Of a stretch of 64,000 bases of DNA, positions 26,596 to 35,782 are shown piece by piece; position 1 is the stretch's first letter, and the number at the start of each line of letters is the position of its first letter. The DNA comes from an uncultured Bacteroidales bacterium. GTDB lineage: Bacteria; Bacteroidota; Bacteroidia; Bacteroidales; Muribaculaceae. The stretch spans positions 1 to 64,000 of the forward strand of contig CASEAQ010000005.1 of NCBI GenBank assembly GCA_949285735.1. The letters run 5' to 3'. The translations under genes were made by a program, and so were the position numbers. A model generated the notes under the pieces. It ran no database searches and was not told the origin of the DNA. It saw only the letters and a list, made by a program, of their open reading frames with translations.

Positions 26596-28800
26596 TTATT
26601 CGTGTTGCAATCCTTGAGTTTTTGCATACTCTTCAATCATCTCTATGCGCTTTCCCAGCGGCCATTGCTCAATCACATCTATATCCCACTCGCCAAATGC
26701 GTCCATGAATCGATGCATCGGTTCGAGGATAGATGCCTGGTTCCACGGCAACTGCTGCCTCACGCTATGCCCACGGTTGGCTTGCGGATTGAAGCACTCG
26801 GTCAACAATCCGCGGTAACGGTAACCCATGTCGCCGTTCAAGTCCATTATGGTGAGCGTGTTGTTTTGTATAAGCCGAGCCACTTGCAACAAGTGCTTGT
26901 CGCCCGTCATCAAATAAAGCCTGTAATACTGGAACGACGAGAATGCCAGCCCGTTGTCGATACCCGAGTGCCCTGTCGCAATCAACGTCTGCCCCACCAC
27001 ATCGGCTTGCTCGGGGAAGTCGGTGAGGTAGTCACCTATCAACATCGGCACTTTATACGAGAACATAAACGTCTCGGTGTAACGTGCCGCCTGCAATGCA
27101 GCCTCTTTCCATTTGCTGTCGCCAGTCACGTCATACAAGGCAAGGAATGCATAGATTGCCATTTGCCCCGATTCACGGTCTTTGACATTGGGATTGTCGA
27201 TTACTCCCCCCACATACAAATAGTCGTGGTGTATCACGTTATAGCTATACTCGCCAGCCTTCAAAGCCGTGTCGAGATACTTCTTGTCGCCTGTGGCGGA
27301 ATACAACTCCACGAGGAATCTTATCACATTGGTTGTCGTATATTTGCTATCGTGAGTGGGTTCTCCAGTTTTCCAGTCATACCTCAGATAGAAACTCCCG
27401 TCGCTGTTTTGGTTACTTGCAAGCCAGTCGGCATACCGCTTGCAATACCGTAACCACTCGGGGCGGTCATGCCCGTGCTTTTTCATGATACTCCATGCAC
27501 CCATCATTCCTTCCATGCCCCCGGCGGTGACACGCATGAATGTATTATAGTCGCGCCACGTGACTTCGCGGTCAACATAAGCATCAGCCCACGTGCGCAC
27601 AAGCCCTGTGTCGTCTTGCGAGTTTTCAACCCAAAAGTCTATCACCTCTTCGGCTTCCTTCACATAGTCGTCGTTGCCAGTCTCAAGCCCGTTGCGAAGC
27701 AGAAAATATGCATTTGAAATTTGGAACCCGATAAATCCCATTTGGTAGTTGTAAGCCCTTGCAATGCCGTTTGGCAAATAAATCGAGAAGGGCCATCCAG
27801 GCGCGCCATTCAAGTTCAACAAATAGGCATCAAGCACCTCGATGCTTGCATTGTAGGCATCTTTCACGTCCACTTTGTGGATTGTGGGTGTGTATCTGTT
27901 CCACGCCTGTTTCCAGACGGTCTCGACCAACTGTGGATAATTGTCAACACGGTTAAAACCGAAACATAACTTGTAACTATGCTTCACCCCTTGCTCGACA
28001 GGGTGGCTGCGGTAGGAGAAGCCCTTGGTGGCTTTCTCCGGGAAACGCCCCGTATAGGTCTTTTCCCCTTCTATGCCGGGAAATGCAAACACAACGGTGT
28101 GGCTGTCGGTCTCGGTGAAACCTATGCTGCCAAATTGCATTCGTCCGTCAACAATTCGATTGACGCCTTCCTCGCCATAAAACGACTCGGGATTGGCATC
28201 AACGTGTATCATATCGATGGCAAGACGGCTCGATTTGTCCATTGCCGAAACCACAGGCAACGGCAAGCGGTCCTCCCTGAAATAAAAATAATTGTCGGTG
28301 TAATCGCCTGCAAGGAAACGTGTGTGCAGGCTCGTGTTGTCGCGATACCAGATTCCAGGCACGAAAAATTCAAAATCATCTATCGACGTCTTACGGTCGA
28401 GAGTGAAACCAAAATAAGAATTGAAATAGCTGTCGCCCGTTGCCGACTTTTTCACGCCGACACTGCGCTCCATGCTGAAGTGATTGTCAATCTCGGCAGC
28501 ATAAATGTCGGTTATTTCGAAAATAGAGCCGTTTTTCGACTTCAACTCACTACGGCATTCTATGCCTCGGCTCGTCTTTTCGACCGATTTATAATTTCCA
28601 CACAAAGTCTCGCCATTGACTTCAAGCGTCACGGCAAATGGTGCATTCAAGTTTTCATAGCAATCATCTCCACACACCATAGCAACCCTGTTGCCATCTT
28701 GCGATATTTCGAGGCGTGCTTCTCCGCTCTCAAGCATCAACGAGGCATGCAGCTCGATGGCAACCATCGCTATGAATATTATCGATACTATTTTCTTCAT
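26596..28800 (-). CDS. Secreted two-domain protein with (alpha/alpha)-barrel, unassigned glycosidase-like family (copy 1)
   Basis: The 734-residue protein has a signal peptide (about 1-19), an N-terminal beta-rich domain (about 25-300) and a helical toroid (about 310-720) with repeating helical pairs (MGFIGFQISNAYFLLRNGLETGNDDY, ADWLASNQNSDGSFYLRYDWKTG, FLALYDVTGDSKWKEAALQAARY). A beta-sandwich plus six-hairpin toroid is shared by several GH and PL families. I cannot name the family. It is a clear paralogue of the 35783-38281 protein: both contain V-I-D-N-P, D-x-E-S-G-Q and FLA-x-YD-x-TGDSKW. A 76-base gap with a perfect hairpin separates it from the DUF3823 gene. Confidence 0.8.
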   Translation of the reverse strand: MKKIVSIIFIAMVAIELHASLMLESGEARLEISQDGNRVAMVCGDDCYENLNAPFAVTLEVNGETLCGNYKSVEKTSRGIECRSELKSKNGSIFEITDIYAAEIDNHFSMERSVGVKKSATGDSYFNSYFGFTLDRKTSIDDFEFFVPGIWYRDNTSLHTRFLAGDYTDNYFYFREDRLPLPVVSAMDKSSRLAIDMIHVDANPESFYGEEGVNRIVDGRMQFGSIGFTETDSHTVVFAFPGIEGEKTYTGRFPEKATKGFSYRSHPVEQGVKHSYKLCFGFNRVDNYPQLVETVWKQAWNRYTPTIHKVDVKDAYNASIEVLDAYLLNLNGAPGWPFSIYLPNGIARAYNYQMGFIGFQISNAYFLLRNGLETGNDDYVKEAEEVIDFWVENSQDDTGLVRTWADAYVDREVTWRDYNTFMRVTAGGMEGMMGAWSIMKKHGHDRPEWLRYCKRYADWLASNQNSDGSFYLRYDWKTGEPTHDSKYTTTNVIRFLVELYSATGDKKYLDTALKAGEYSYNVIHHDYLYVGGVIDNPNVKDRESGQMAIYAFLALYDVTGDSKWKEAALQAARYTETFMFSYKVPMLIGDYLTDFPEQADVVGQTLIATGHSGIDNGLAFSSFQYYRLYLMTGDKHLLQVARLIQNNTLTIMDLNGDMGYRYRGLLTECFNPQANRGHSVRQQLPWNQASILEPMHRFMDAFGEWDIDVIEQWPLGKRIEMIEEYAKTQGLQHE

Positions 28801-28823
28801 GACTGTCGCGCTGAATTTTTAAA

Positions 28824-28853
28824 TATGTGCAGGACAATCGTGTCCTGCACATA
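28824..28853. other. Perfect 13-bp intercistronic hairpin between susE-like and enzyme genes
   Basis: TATGTGCAGGACA (28824-28836) is exactly complementary to TGTCCTGCACATA (28841-28853) with a 4-base loop. On the minus strand an AT-rich stretch (TTTAAAAATTC) follows, not a clean T-run. It lies between the DUF3823 gene and the alpha/alpha-barrel gene, where it could act as a partial terminator or as an RNA-stability element that sets susCD expression above the enzymes. Confidence 0.65.
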
Positions 28854-28876
28854 TCGATTAGCTTATGTAAAAACAA

Positions 28877-29647
28877 TTATGGTAGTTCCGGCAGATTTGT
28901 CACTGGCAGATTCTCGATTTTCTGTATTTCCGAGAACAAGAAATAATCGGGTATCCCGTCAAGCTCTATTGCCACGCGGCAGTAGGCATAAGTGCGGAAG
29001 TTGTTGATGTAATATTGCTTGTCGCGGTAATACGAAAGCGGAATCGAAGCCGTCATAGTAGTCTCGGTGGGATCTGACACATTCCTCGAACGCATACAGG
29101 AGATTCCCGAATCGACAATAGTGCTGGTGCTCACATACAACTTGGTCGAGATGATGTCGGGCGCATCGTCTTTCAACTTGGTGACATTGAATGTTGCCTC
29201 GATGTTGCGCTCGTTTTCCGACAACGCCAGTTGCAAATTGGAAATCTCATAGTACGGCTCCACGATGAAATCGCGTGTCACATTGCCTGTGATATTATAC
29301 AATATAGACTCGTAACCCTGACCATCACCGAGCGAGGGGAAATCGGGCATATCGAAAGGCAACTTCTGGTTGATAAGCGTGAGTTCATAATCATTATCTG
29401 TAAACAACAACTGCTTGAATGTTCCATCGTTTGCCACATTCATGTTTATACCCCCGTCTTCTTTTCCGAAACCAGACTGGTAAAGTTTAAACAAAGTCCT
29501 ATTGGCATCATACAGAAATGGTTCTCCATCGGCAGTCAATAGCCTGCCGCTGAACTCAGCCGATGGTGCGTCGTAATTGTCATACTCGCACGAAGTGAGT
29601 GAAACGCCGACCAAAGCCAATGCTAATGCAAAATATTTGATTTTCAT
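28877..29647 (-). CDS. DUF3823 surface glycan-binding-type lipoprotein (SusE/F position)
   Basis: The 256-residue protein has a lipoprotein signal (LALVGVSLTSC) followed at once by C-E-Y-D-N-Y-D-A-P-S-A-E-F-S-G-R-L, the characteristic start of DUF3823 proteins. Two beta-sandwich domains follow. These lipoproteins lie directly after SusD in many PULs and are thought to be outer-membrane glycan-binding or structural partners of the SusCD complex. It starts 18 bases after the SusD stop. Confidence 0.85.
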   Translation of the reverse strand: MKIKYFALALALVGVSLTSCEYDNYDAPSAEFSGRLLTADGEPFLYDANRTLFKLYQSGFGKEDGGINMNVANDGTFKQLLFTDNDYELTLINQKLPFDMPDFPSLGDGQGYESILYNITGNVTRDFIVEPYYEISNLQLALSENERNIEATFNVTKLKDDAPDIISTKLYVSTSTIVDSGISCMRSRNVSDPTETTMTASIPLSYYRDKQYYINNFRTYAYCRVAIELDGIPDYFLFSEIQKIENLPVTNLPELP

Positions 29648-29665
29648 TTAAATTTCTATTTAAAA

Positions 29666-31603
29666 TTAATAGTTCGGGTTCTTTTCGACATACGGGTTTC
29701 CATCATCAATTGGATAATGGTTGTAGTACATGGTGTTGTCAAACGAAAGTGTGGAATTATTAGTGCGGTTATCGGTTTTCATTTTCCTGTAAATCCACTT
29801 TCCGTCATCAGCACCACCAGGATTGTGTATCTTATAGGGCCACAATGAGAAGATGGTAGCCGTCGGGCTGTCGATTTCATAATGCCATTCCTCGTCGGCG
29901 ATGCGCCAACGCTTCATGTCATAGTAACGATGATCCTCAAATGCCAGTTCCACACGACGCTCATTCTTAATGCGTTCGAAATCGAGTTCGCTTGCCGAAA
30001 TCTCGAAGTCGGGACCTCCGGCACGGTTTCGCACCTGATTGATATAGTTCAACGCGATGTCAAGAGTTCCTTGTCCATTGTAGCTGCCAACACCAAGTTG
30101 AGCCAAATACCATGCAGCCTCAGCACCATTCAGCAAAGCCTCGCCATAGCGGAACACGGGATAAGGAACAGAGCTTGCACCATTGAGTTCGCTCCCCGAT
30201 GCAGAATCGACAAATTTCCGCAACAAGAATCCAGTACCGCTAATATACCAGTTGCTACTTCCGTCGGCAGTCCGCAAAGGACCGTCAACTCCTGTCATCA
30301 CCTCGCCATCGTAGGTCGCCGACCCAACTTCGGCTATCGTCTGCGCAGCTTGGAACAAATATCCGCCATTGCCATCAGGTATGGCAAGACCTGCCTGCAA
30401 GTCAACGGGCAAGTTGCGGAAAGAAGACCCCGGAAGTATAACAGTTGCAGCCAAGCGAGGGTCGCGACCGGCAAAAATATCGCCCACGTTATCATACACA
30501 TTGTAGCTCTGCGTTGAAGTATAATCATTTACCGATTCAACCACTTCTTCACCTTGGTAAGCATCAATGTCGGTGTGCAAGTGCCCCTCGACAAGTTCAT
30601 AGTCATTAACAAGGTTCAACACAGGGTTGGCCTGCGCTCCCGATTTGTCAACCGCAGCCTGCGAGCGCGGTATGTGCCACTGGGTAAAATAGTTTTCAAC
30701 CTGCACACCGTCGTATGCCTTGCAGAATATCAGTTCCGGATTGTCGGCAGGGCTTGCAGTAAATGCCTCGTAATAGTTTTGCGTGTAGTCCGAGTTTTTG
30801 TTATACAGCGTATAACCAAGGTCGGTCAATGCCTGTACTGCATCCAAGCATTCTTCCAAGTAGCCTTGCGCAAGGCTTGCGTCGATGCCTGTGGCACCGC
30901 TTGCAAGATTAAGGTTCTTGGATGCACTTTTGTCCCAGTTGTAGGCAAGAGTGCCGGCATACAGCATAGCACGGCACTTGAGCGCAAGGGCTGCGCCTTG
31001 CGTGATGCGAGTCTTTGACTGCGCGCCCTCAAGCCCGGGGAGCGAAGCGTCAACCTCATCGGCGATAAAATCGTAAATTACGCTCTCCTTGTCGCGCGGC
31101 TTTGCCAGCGTCAACGGATCATCGGGATACTCGGTAACCTCGGTTATCAAAGGTACACCGCCATTCTGCGTAACCATGCGGAAATACACGAAAGCCCTCA
31201 ACACACGTGCTTCGGAGATATAATACTGTAGGTTTTGGTCGGAAACCAGACCTGCCGAATACTGCTCAAGATTGCGCAAATGCAAGTTAAGTTCCCTCAC
31301 AAGCGTATAATCGTAGTAGGCACGGTAATCATAATTGACATTGTTGGAAAATGCCCAATATTGACTGTTGTCAGCCGACTCATCCCAACGGGAAAGATCA
31401 TAAGACAAATTGTCGGTGGCAAAGTCCTGCCAATATTTCATGCGGGAATAGAAATTGGCAGCAAGGCTGTTGATACCGGCATCGGTAGAATAAGTCTCTT
31501 CGTCGGACATTCCAGCCAAGTTCTCTTGTTCAAGCCAGTCGTTGCACGAAGTGAGCGAAGCGGCACACAGCAAGATTGCAATAATATATTTGTTCCTTTT
31601 CAT
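29666..31603 (-). CDS. SusD/RagB-family outer-membrane glycan-binding lipoprotein
   Basis: The 645-residue protein starts with a lipoprotein signal (AILLCAASLTSC then NDWLEQ). SusD hallmarks are visible: ARVLRAFVYFRMVTQNGGVPLITEV, the TPR-like helical core with ALALKCRAMLYAGTLAYN, and the C-terminal RYGEALLNGAEAAWYLAQLG, LNYINQVRNRAGGPDF and FERIKNERRVELAFEDHRYYDMKRW. It forms the lid of the TonB-dependent transporter encoded 12 bases upstream and helps capture oligosaccharides at the cell surface. Confidence 0.95.
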   Translation of the reverse strand: MKRNKYIIAILLCAASLTSCNDWLEQENLAGMSDEETYSTDAGINSLAANFYSRMKYWQDFATDNLSYDLSRWDESADNSQYWAFSNNVNYDYRAYYDYTLVRELNLHLRNLEQYSAGLVSDQNLQYYISEARVLRAFVYFRMVTQNGGVPLITEVTEYPDDPLTLAKPRDKESVIYDFIADEVDASLPGLEGAQSKTRITQGAALALKCRAMLYAGTLAYNWDKSASKNLNLASGATGIDASLAQGYLEECLDAVQALTDLGYTLYNKNSDYTQNYYEAFTASPADNPELIFCKAYDGVQVENYFTQWHIPRSQAAVDKSGAQANPVLNLVNDYELVEGHLHTDIDAYQGEEVVESVNDYTSTQSYNVYDNVGDIFAGRDPRLAATVILPGSSFRNLPVDLQAGLAIPDGNGGYLFQAAQTIAEVGSATYDGEVMTGVDGPLRTADGSSNWYISGTGFLLRKFVDSASGSELNGASSVPYPVFRYGEALLNGAEAAWYLAQLGVGSYNGQGTLDIALNYINQVRNRAGGPDFEISASELDFERIKNERRVELAFEDHRYYDMKRWRIADEEWHYEIDSPTATIFSLWPYKIHNPGGADDGKWIYRKMKTDNRTNNSTLSFDNTMYYNHYPIDDGNPYVEKNPNY

Positions 31604-31615
31604 TGCGTATTTTTA

Positions 31616-34600
31616 TTAATATGTGACGTTTATACCAAACAGGCAAGTCCTGTGTTGCGGATAGTCAAAACCGGTAACAGCCGATATTTCAGGGTCGAAA
31701 CCATATTCATGCAAACTATCGATGCAGAACAAGTTGGAACCTTCAAAATAGAATCTCACTTTTTGAATTGACACCTTTTGTGTCCATTGACGCGGAAGCG
31801 TGTAACCAACCACGAGGTTCCTCAAACGCAGATAGTTGACTTTCTTGGCATAAAAGTCATTCCACCAGCGTTGCGACGGAATATAATCACGAAGTGCAGG
31901 GAAGTCTCCCTCAACCCATGGCGATGTAGGATCCCATGGATCTTCATGGTGCCATACGTTAAGCGAATTGAACACGTAACCCGTTTGGTCGGATGATACA
32001 CCGGTCTTGGTATGCCAGTCGCCGACGTATGTGTTCATGAAACCGCAAGCAAAGTCGGCTGCAAAATCGATTCCCTTCCAGTTGAAGCCAAGATTAATAC
32101 CCATAGTCATCAACGGTTGCTTGTTGGCGTTGGATGCATCCCAGTCATAGTCGGTGGCAGCATACCCAAGTGGGCGTTCGTCATATTCATTAATCACACC
32201 GTCGTTGTTCACGTCCTTGAATATCAAGTCACCGGGAACGAGAGTGGTGTTGTTGGCTCCATCAATATCAACAGGATAGTTGTCGATTTCTTCCTGTGTC
32301 TTGAACACGCCTATTGTCTCATACATCCACACGGCACCGTTTCTCACGTTCGACCAACGGTCGCTTGTTGCCCAGCGGTATTGATCCCATGCGTTGAAGA
32401 ACTTTTCACCATAAACTTTGCCCTGCCGCTGACGTGCAAGCGTGAGGTTCACACCCACCGAGTATTCAAAGTCGCGTACACGGTCGTTCCATGTTATCGT
32501 AGCATCGAAACCGCGCACTTCGTCGGAATTAAGGTTCTGGCTCAACACCGAGATACCGCTTTCCTGCGGGAACATGATATCGTCGGGAGTGGCGGGAATG
32601 CCGTCGCGCTTGCGGCGGAACAAGTCAAACTCGAAGCGCAAGCGTTCCTTAAGGAATCCAAGGTCGATACCCACATTGGCAATCGACGAGGTCATCCAGC
32701 TCAAATTGGTTTGAGGAATGCCATTATATTTTGTGCCTGTGATATAAGAGTCAGAAGCGCCAGTGAACGGATTACCAGTGATGATTGCGCCACCTTGGTT
32801 ATAGGTGTACCCCGGCATATAAGCAAAGTCGGGATAAGATCCATTGTAGTTGACCGACATATCATCACCCATTTCACCATAAGAACCGCGAAGTTTCAAC
32901 GAACTCATCCATGTTGAAATGCCGCCTTCCTTGAAGAAATCTTCCTCGCTGATGCGCCATGCAGCCGATACCGAAGGGAAGAATCCCCAACGCTGGTTGC
33001 TCGGGAAACGCCATGAAGCATCATAACGACCGGCAAAGTCAACGATATACTTTTCCTTGTAGGCATAGCCTGCACGGAATATGAAACTTGCAGTCGAATA
33101 TGAACGTGCAATTTCCGACACCTGATTGTTGTCGTTGGTGCTAATGATAGGAACAAACTGGTTCTCGACAGGTGATTGCCATGTGTTGGTTCCGCGGCGG
33201 TTTTCCTTGTAGAACTCAAAACCGGCAACGGCAGTCACGTGGTGGTCTTGCGCAAAAATATTGTCGTAGTTCAATGTGAACTGTCCTGTCATCTCTTCGT
33301 GATATTCACGATTCTTGCCAAGGTAAGTGTCCGACTTGGTGTAGGCAAGATTATAGGTATCGGTCACAGGGTCGTAGGTATATTCGTTCCACGACTTTTC
33401 GTTGTTCTCCTCGTTGTAGTCATAGTAGAAATACGACAGCGCAGCCTTTGCAGTCAATCCCTTCAACGGTGTTTTCCAGTCGAGATTAGCAGTTGTCTGT
33501 ATGGTACGGATGTCCTTTGTGGTCTTGCCCGCATTGTCGATGGTATATGCAGCCATATTGTGGGCAGAGTCGTGCGTCGGGTGTATATAGTTCAGATAAT
33601 CGGGATTATCATTGGCATACGGACGCTGCGTAGGAATCAAGTTGTAAATCGACTGGCGAATCTGGAAATAGTCATCGGTGCCTGGCAATGCCGGATTCTG
33701 ATTACGTTGCACTTTACCCAAAACCGATAAACCGAACTTCAGATTATCGGTAACGTCGATGTTAAAATTGGCCTGCAAATTAGTACGGCGGTATGTATAT
33801 TCATCAAACACGGCATCTTGGCTCACATGGCCAATTGAGATGTAGTAGTCGGAACGCTCCGAACCACCCTGGATATTGGCATTGACATAGTATTGCGGAG
33901 CATGGTTGCTTACAAACTCGTCCTTCCAGTTAAATCCGCGATAGTCCTCGCCAGTTTCAGGGTTCATATACACGCCAGGTGTGTAGTACCCCTGCTTCCA
34001 GTATTGCAAATCTTGCTGGGCTGCGGCTATGGCATCGGCACCCACAAGGTTGCCCGAGTTGACGGCTTTCATGTAATTGGCATATTTCCATTGATAAGCA
34101 TTCAACAGTTCGGGATATTCAGTCCAGCCCTGCCAACCCACATTGGCATTGAGGTTGACCTGTGTTTTGCTGTTGCGCTTACCAGTCTTTGTAGTAACAA
34201 GCACAACACCGTTGGCAGCCTTCACACCATAGATGGCGGCGGCACCGTCCTTCAGGATAGAAATGTTGGCAATGTCGTTAACGTCGAGCGTGTTGAACGC
34301 ATCGGCATCTTTCATGATACCGTCGATAACATACAACGGCTCGCCCATACCACGCACTTGTATCGTGGCTGCCTGACCGGGAATACCCGACTTTTGGCGG
34401 AACGTAAGACCTGACACCTTGCCGACCAAGGCATTGGCGACCGAGGTCGAAGCAGTGCGCGACAAGTCTTCGGAGTTAATCGAACTCACTGCCGATGCCA
34501 CAGTGGCTTTCTTGGCTGTTGCATAACCGATGGCAACCACCTCGTCGAGCACAGTGGCATTGGTCACCATGTCGATTTGTATGTTGTCGCCATTCTTAAC

Positions 34601-34879
34601 GTTGATAGATTGCGTTTCATAACCTACGAACGAGATGTCGAGAGTAGAATTTGCTTTCTTCAATATCAAGTGGAACTTGCCGTCAACGTCGGTCATGACA
34701 CCGTTGGTTGTTCCCTTTTCTATCACGTTGACACCCACCATGGGGTTTCCTTCCTCGTCATATACCATACCTCTCACCGAAGCTCCTTGGGCGAAAGCCG
34801 ATAGCGACGACAACAAGATGGCAAGCAACGACAGTTGCCACTTGCACGTCTTGTGGATAATATGAATAATCTGTTCCAT
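31616..34879 (-). CDS. SusC/RagA-family TonB-dependent outer-membrane transporter
   Basis: The 1087-residue protein has a signal peptide (ending SSLSAFAQ), a carboxypeptidase-D-like domain (VRGMVYDEEGNPMVGVNVIEKG to ISFVGYETQSINV), a plug domain with VLDEVVAIGYATAKK, the LYVIDGI signature and ISILKDGAAAIYGVKAANGVVLV, and a C-terminal 22-strand barrel ending in GINVTY. It imports oligosaccharides through the outer membrane with TonB energy. There is no N-terminal STN domain, so signalling goes through the hybrid regulator rather than an anti-sigma factor. Follows the PA14 gene by 37 bases. Confidence 0.96.
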   Translation of the reverse strand: MEQIIHIIHKTCKWQLSLLAILLSSLSAFAQGASVRGMVYDEEGNPMVGVNVIEKGTTNGVMTDVDGKFHLILKKANSTLDISFVGYETQSINVKNGDNIQIDMVTNATVLDEVVAIGYATAKKATVASAVSSINSEDLSRTASTSVANALVGKVSGLTFRQKSGIPGQAATIQVRGMGEPLYVIDGIMKDADAFNTLDVNDIANISILKDGAAAIYGVKAANGVVLVTTKTGKRNSKTQVNLNANVGWQGWTEYPELLNAYQWKYANYMKAVNSGNLVGADAIAAAQQDLQYWKQGYYTPGVYMNPETGEDYRGFNWKDEFVSNHAPQYYVNANIQGGSERSDYYISIGHVSQDAVFDEYTYRRTNLQANFNIDVTDNLKFGLSVLGKVQRNQNPALPGTDDYFQIRQSIYNLIPTQRPYANDNPDYLNYIHPTHDSAHNMAAYTIDNAGKTTKDIRTIQTTANLDWKTPLKGLTAKAALSYFYYDYNEENNEKSWNEYTYDPVTDTYNLAYTKSDTYLGKNREYHEEMTGQFTLNYDNIFAQDHHVTAVAGFEFYKENRRGTNTWQSPVENQFVPIISTNDNNQVSEIARSYSTASFIFRAGYAYKEKYIVDFAGRYDASWRFPSNQRWGFFPSVSAAWRISEEDFFKEGGISTWMSSLKLRGSYGEMGDDMSVNYNGSYPDFAYMPGYTYNQGGAIITGNPFTGASDSYITGTKYNGIPQTNLSWMTSSIANVGIDLGFLKERLRFEFDLFRRKRDGIPATPDDIMFPQESGISVLSQNLNSDEVRGFDATITWNDRVRDFEYSVGVNLTLARQRQGKVYGEKFFNAWDQYRWATSDRWSNVRNGAVWMYETIGVFKTQEEIDNYPVDIDGANNTTLVPGDLIFKDVNNDGVINEYDERPLGYAATDYDWDASNANKQPLMTMGINLGFNWKGIDFAADFACGFMNTYVGDWHTKTGVSSDQTGYVFNSLNVWHHEDPWDPTSPWVEGDFPALRDYIPSQRWWNDFYAKKVNYLRLRNLVVGYTLPRQWTQKVSIQKVRFYFEGSNLFCIDSLHEYGFDPEISAVTGFDYPQHRTCLFGINVTY

Positions 34880-34916
34880 ATAAACCGATTTTAGGGTTTA
34901 GGGTAAAAGTGTGTGT

Positions 34917-35744
34917 TTATCTTACTATGATTTTATGAGTCTTGCTGCCGACTTTCACAATGTAAACTCCACTCGGCAATTCAACACTGAGGTCGCCTGT
35001 CACGCCAGCATTGCTATACTCGGCTTGCCCGGTCAAGTTGTAGATGGCAACCTCTTCACCATCGAGGTTATACACGTTGATTGCACCATTGGTGCTACCC
35101 ACAACAGTTGCTGTTGCATCGATTTCGCCTATCGCGCTGCCCGGCAACTTGGTGTATAATTGCGATTGCGGAACAGTCTCGATTGAAACCGAAGTCTCGT
35201 CGATAAACCAAGCCATGCGGGCGTGTGCGCCGAAGTCGTCTTCATAGTAGCGGACAACTATCTTGTAGAATTTTCCGCCTTCAAGTTCGCACTCGGCAGT
35301 CCAGCTTGGGTCATCCCACTTGAAGTCGGTGCTCCAGAACTCGTTGGTAGCAATGGGCGTTTCAAGGTTATCCAAGTCGTAAATGGCAAAATAGAAACCA
35401 TTATCCCAATGAGTGAAGTCGAATGTGTAATAGCTATCAACAGGAGCAAGCACATAACCATTCCACTCTATGCAGAACGGGAAATCTTCCTCTGTATCGT
35501 CAAAAGGATTACCATTGCCCCATTCAAAATCGATGGTGGGGTCAACACGGTCGAATTGCCACGTGGCAACCGTGCCTTGCGGACGCTTGCTCCAATAGAT
35601 TTCCGACTCTTCCTGGTCGAAATTGGTTGCTCCCTTCCAATATGAGCCTGTCAGTCCATCTCCCTCGCCCGGAGTCCAATCCTGGGCAAATGACACCTGC
35701 GCGCCTAAGAGTGCACACATTGTCAACAAATAAAACTTTTTCAT
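34917..35744 (-). CDS. Secreted PA14-type protein with a type IX-like C-terminal tail
   Basis: The 275-residue protein has a signal peptide (about 1-20), a beta-barrel domain like PA14 (GLTGSYWKGATNF, CIEWNGYVLAPVDSYYTFDFTHWDNGFYFAIYD, KFYKIVVRYYEDDFGAHARMAWF; about 30-195) and a C-terminal beta domain (about 205-275) ending LPSGVYIVKVGSKTHKIIVR, resembling type IX secretion sorting tails. PA14 domains bind carbohydrates in many glycosidases, so a free-standing one beside SusC could be a surface glycan-binding protein. No catalytic motif is visible. It lies between the 832-residue protein (38 bases) and SusC (37 bases). Confidence 0.78.
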   Translation of the reverse strand: MKKFYLLTMCALLGAQVSFAQDWTPGEGDGLTGSYWKGATNFDQEESEIYWSKRPQGTVATWQFDRVDPTIDFEWGNGNPFDDTEEDFPFCIEWNGYVLAPVDSYYTFDFTHWDNGFYFAIYDLDNLETPIATNEFWSTDFKWDDPSWTAECELEGGKFYKIVVRYYEDDFGAHARMAWFIDETSVSIETVPQSQLYTKLPGSAIGEIDATATVVGSTNGAINVYNLDGEEVAIYNLTGQAEYSNAGVTGDLSVELPSGVYIVKVGSKTHKIIVR

Positions 35745-35782
35745 ATCACGTAAAATTTTTAGGTTGTTAGTTTATATAGGTT

